The translations under genes were made by a program, and so were the position numbers. DNA of 64,000 bases from DATARH01 sp963847345 (GTDB taxonomy: Bacteria; Pseudomonadota; Alphaproteobacteria; ATCC43930; CGMCC-115725): assembly GCA_963847345.1 (NCBI GenBank), contig CAWJZU010000020.1, forward strand, positions 248,001 to 312,000, in the 5' to 3' direction. Below, one piece after another: positions 63,934 to 64,000 of the stretch. Under the pieces are notes generated by a model. The model was not told the DNA's origin, did not search any database, and was given only the letters and a program-made list of their open reading frames with translations. The stretch's first letter is position 1. Every line of letters starts with the position of its first letter.

Positions 63934-64000
63934 GGTCAGGCGGTCAGGCGCGCCGCTTCCGCTTCTGGCGCACCGCCGACGGCGGCGCCGTGTCCGCTGC
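63934..64000. other. Right edge; possible 3' end of a minus-strand gene
   Basis: The minus strand is open from the edge to a TGA at 63944-63946 and would end EAEAARLTA, but 18 or so codons are too few to assign. Confidence 0.2.

Overview
This is a GC-rich chromosomal window from an alphaproteobacterium. The order of genes is that of the class: rnpB directly before mraZ, a long division and cell-wall (dcw) cluster, a CIRCE-controlled groESL, psd-pssA, an NDUFS4-like complex I subunit and an RpoH/HrcA/FNR style of regulation. I cannot place it below class level. No plasmid, phage or CRISPR signature dominates; the only region that looks acquired is the AT-richer stretch at about 61.3-63.4 kb, which holds a serine recombinase.

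Layout. 0-1.5 kb: two TRAP transporter permease genes (minus strand, large subunit cut by the edge). 1.8-6.3 kb: trehalose/glycogen genes (treZ, debranching enzyme) and a GNAT acetyltransferase. 6.4-7.6 kb: a shortened Ku-like domain joined to a Trp-rich repeat domain. 7.6-11.8 kb: a stress island with small heat-shock protein, a giant palindrome, an FNR/FixK-type box, an unknown gene, a BCAM0308-family zinc-ribbon protein and groEL/groES. 11.8-17.4 kb: lactonase, a methyltransferase with a zinc ribbon and a PqqD-like tail, a secreted serine protease, and a DapC-like aminotransferase. 17.5-23.5 kb: ftsK (broken by four one-base insertions), psd, pssA and an acyl-CoA ligase. 23.5-27 kb: cupin, a GrdB/PrdB-type protein with an in-frame TGA, and a D-aminoacylase-type amidohydrolase. 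27.2-45.4 kb: rnpB and the dcw cluster mraZ-rsmH-ftsL-ftsI-murE-mraY-murD-ftsW-murG-murC-murB/ftsQ-ftsA-ftsZ. 45.5-54.4 kb: PhoX-type phosphatase, sarcosine oxidase beta subunit, threonine aldolase, a pentapeptide-repeat membrane protein, a CoA transferase and two tRNAs. 54.6-59.1 kb: a TonB-dependent receptor and, convergent to it, a cupredoxin-FTR1-outer-membrane-protein operon that suggests iron uptake. 59.3-64 kb: an SDR, a dual-specificity phosphatase, a DUF6338-like membrane protein, a serine recombinase and a VOC protein.

Three observations stand out. First, the TGA at 24487-24489 sits where the redox cysteine of the GrdB/PrdB family is expected (a U-P-V-C motif), and a perfect 6-bp hairpin with a five-base loop begins exactly 11 nt downstream, as in a bacterial SECIS; this is very probably a selenoprotein. 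Second, the dcw cluster is complete except for murF and ddl, the two enzymes that make and use D-Ala-D-Ala, and where ddl should lie murB and ftsQ are one open reading frame. Third, a truncated Ku-like domain is fused to a ChW-like domain.

A caution on data quality: about eight otherwise well conserved genes carry single-base indels, mostly one extra base in or beside short G/C runs, and one carries an in-frame TAG. This looks more like an imperfectly polished long-read assembly than genome decay, and it bears on the missing-gene and fusion observations.
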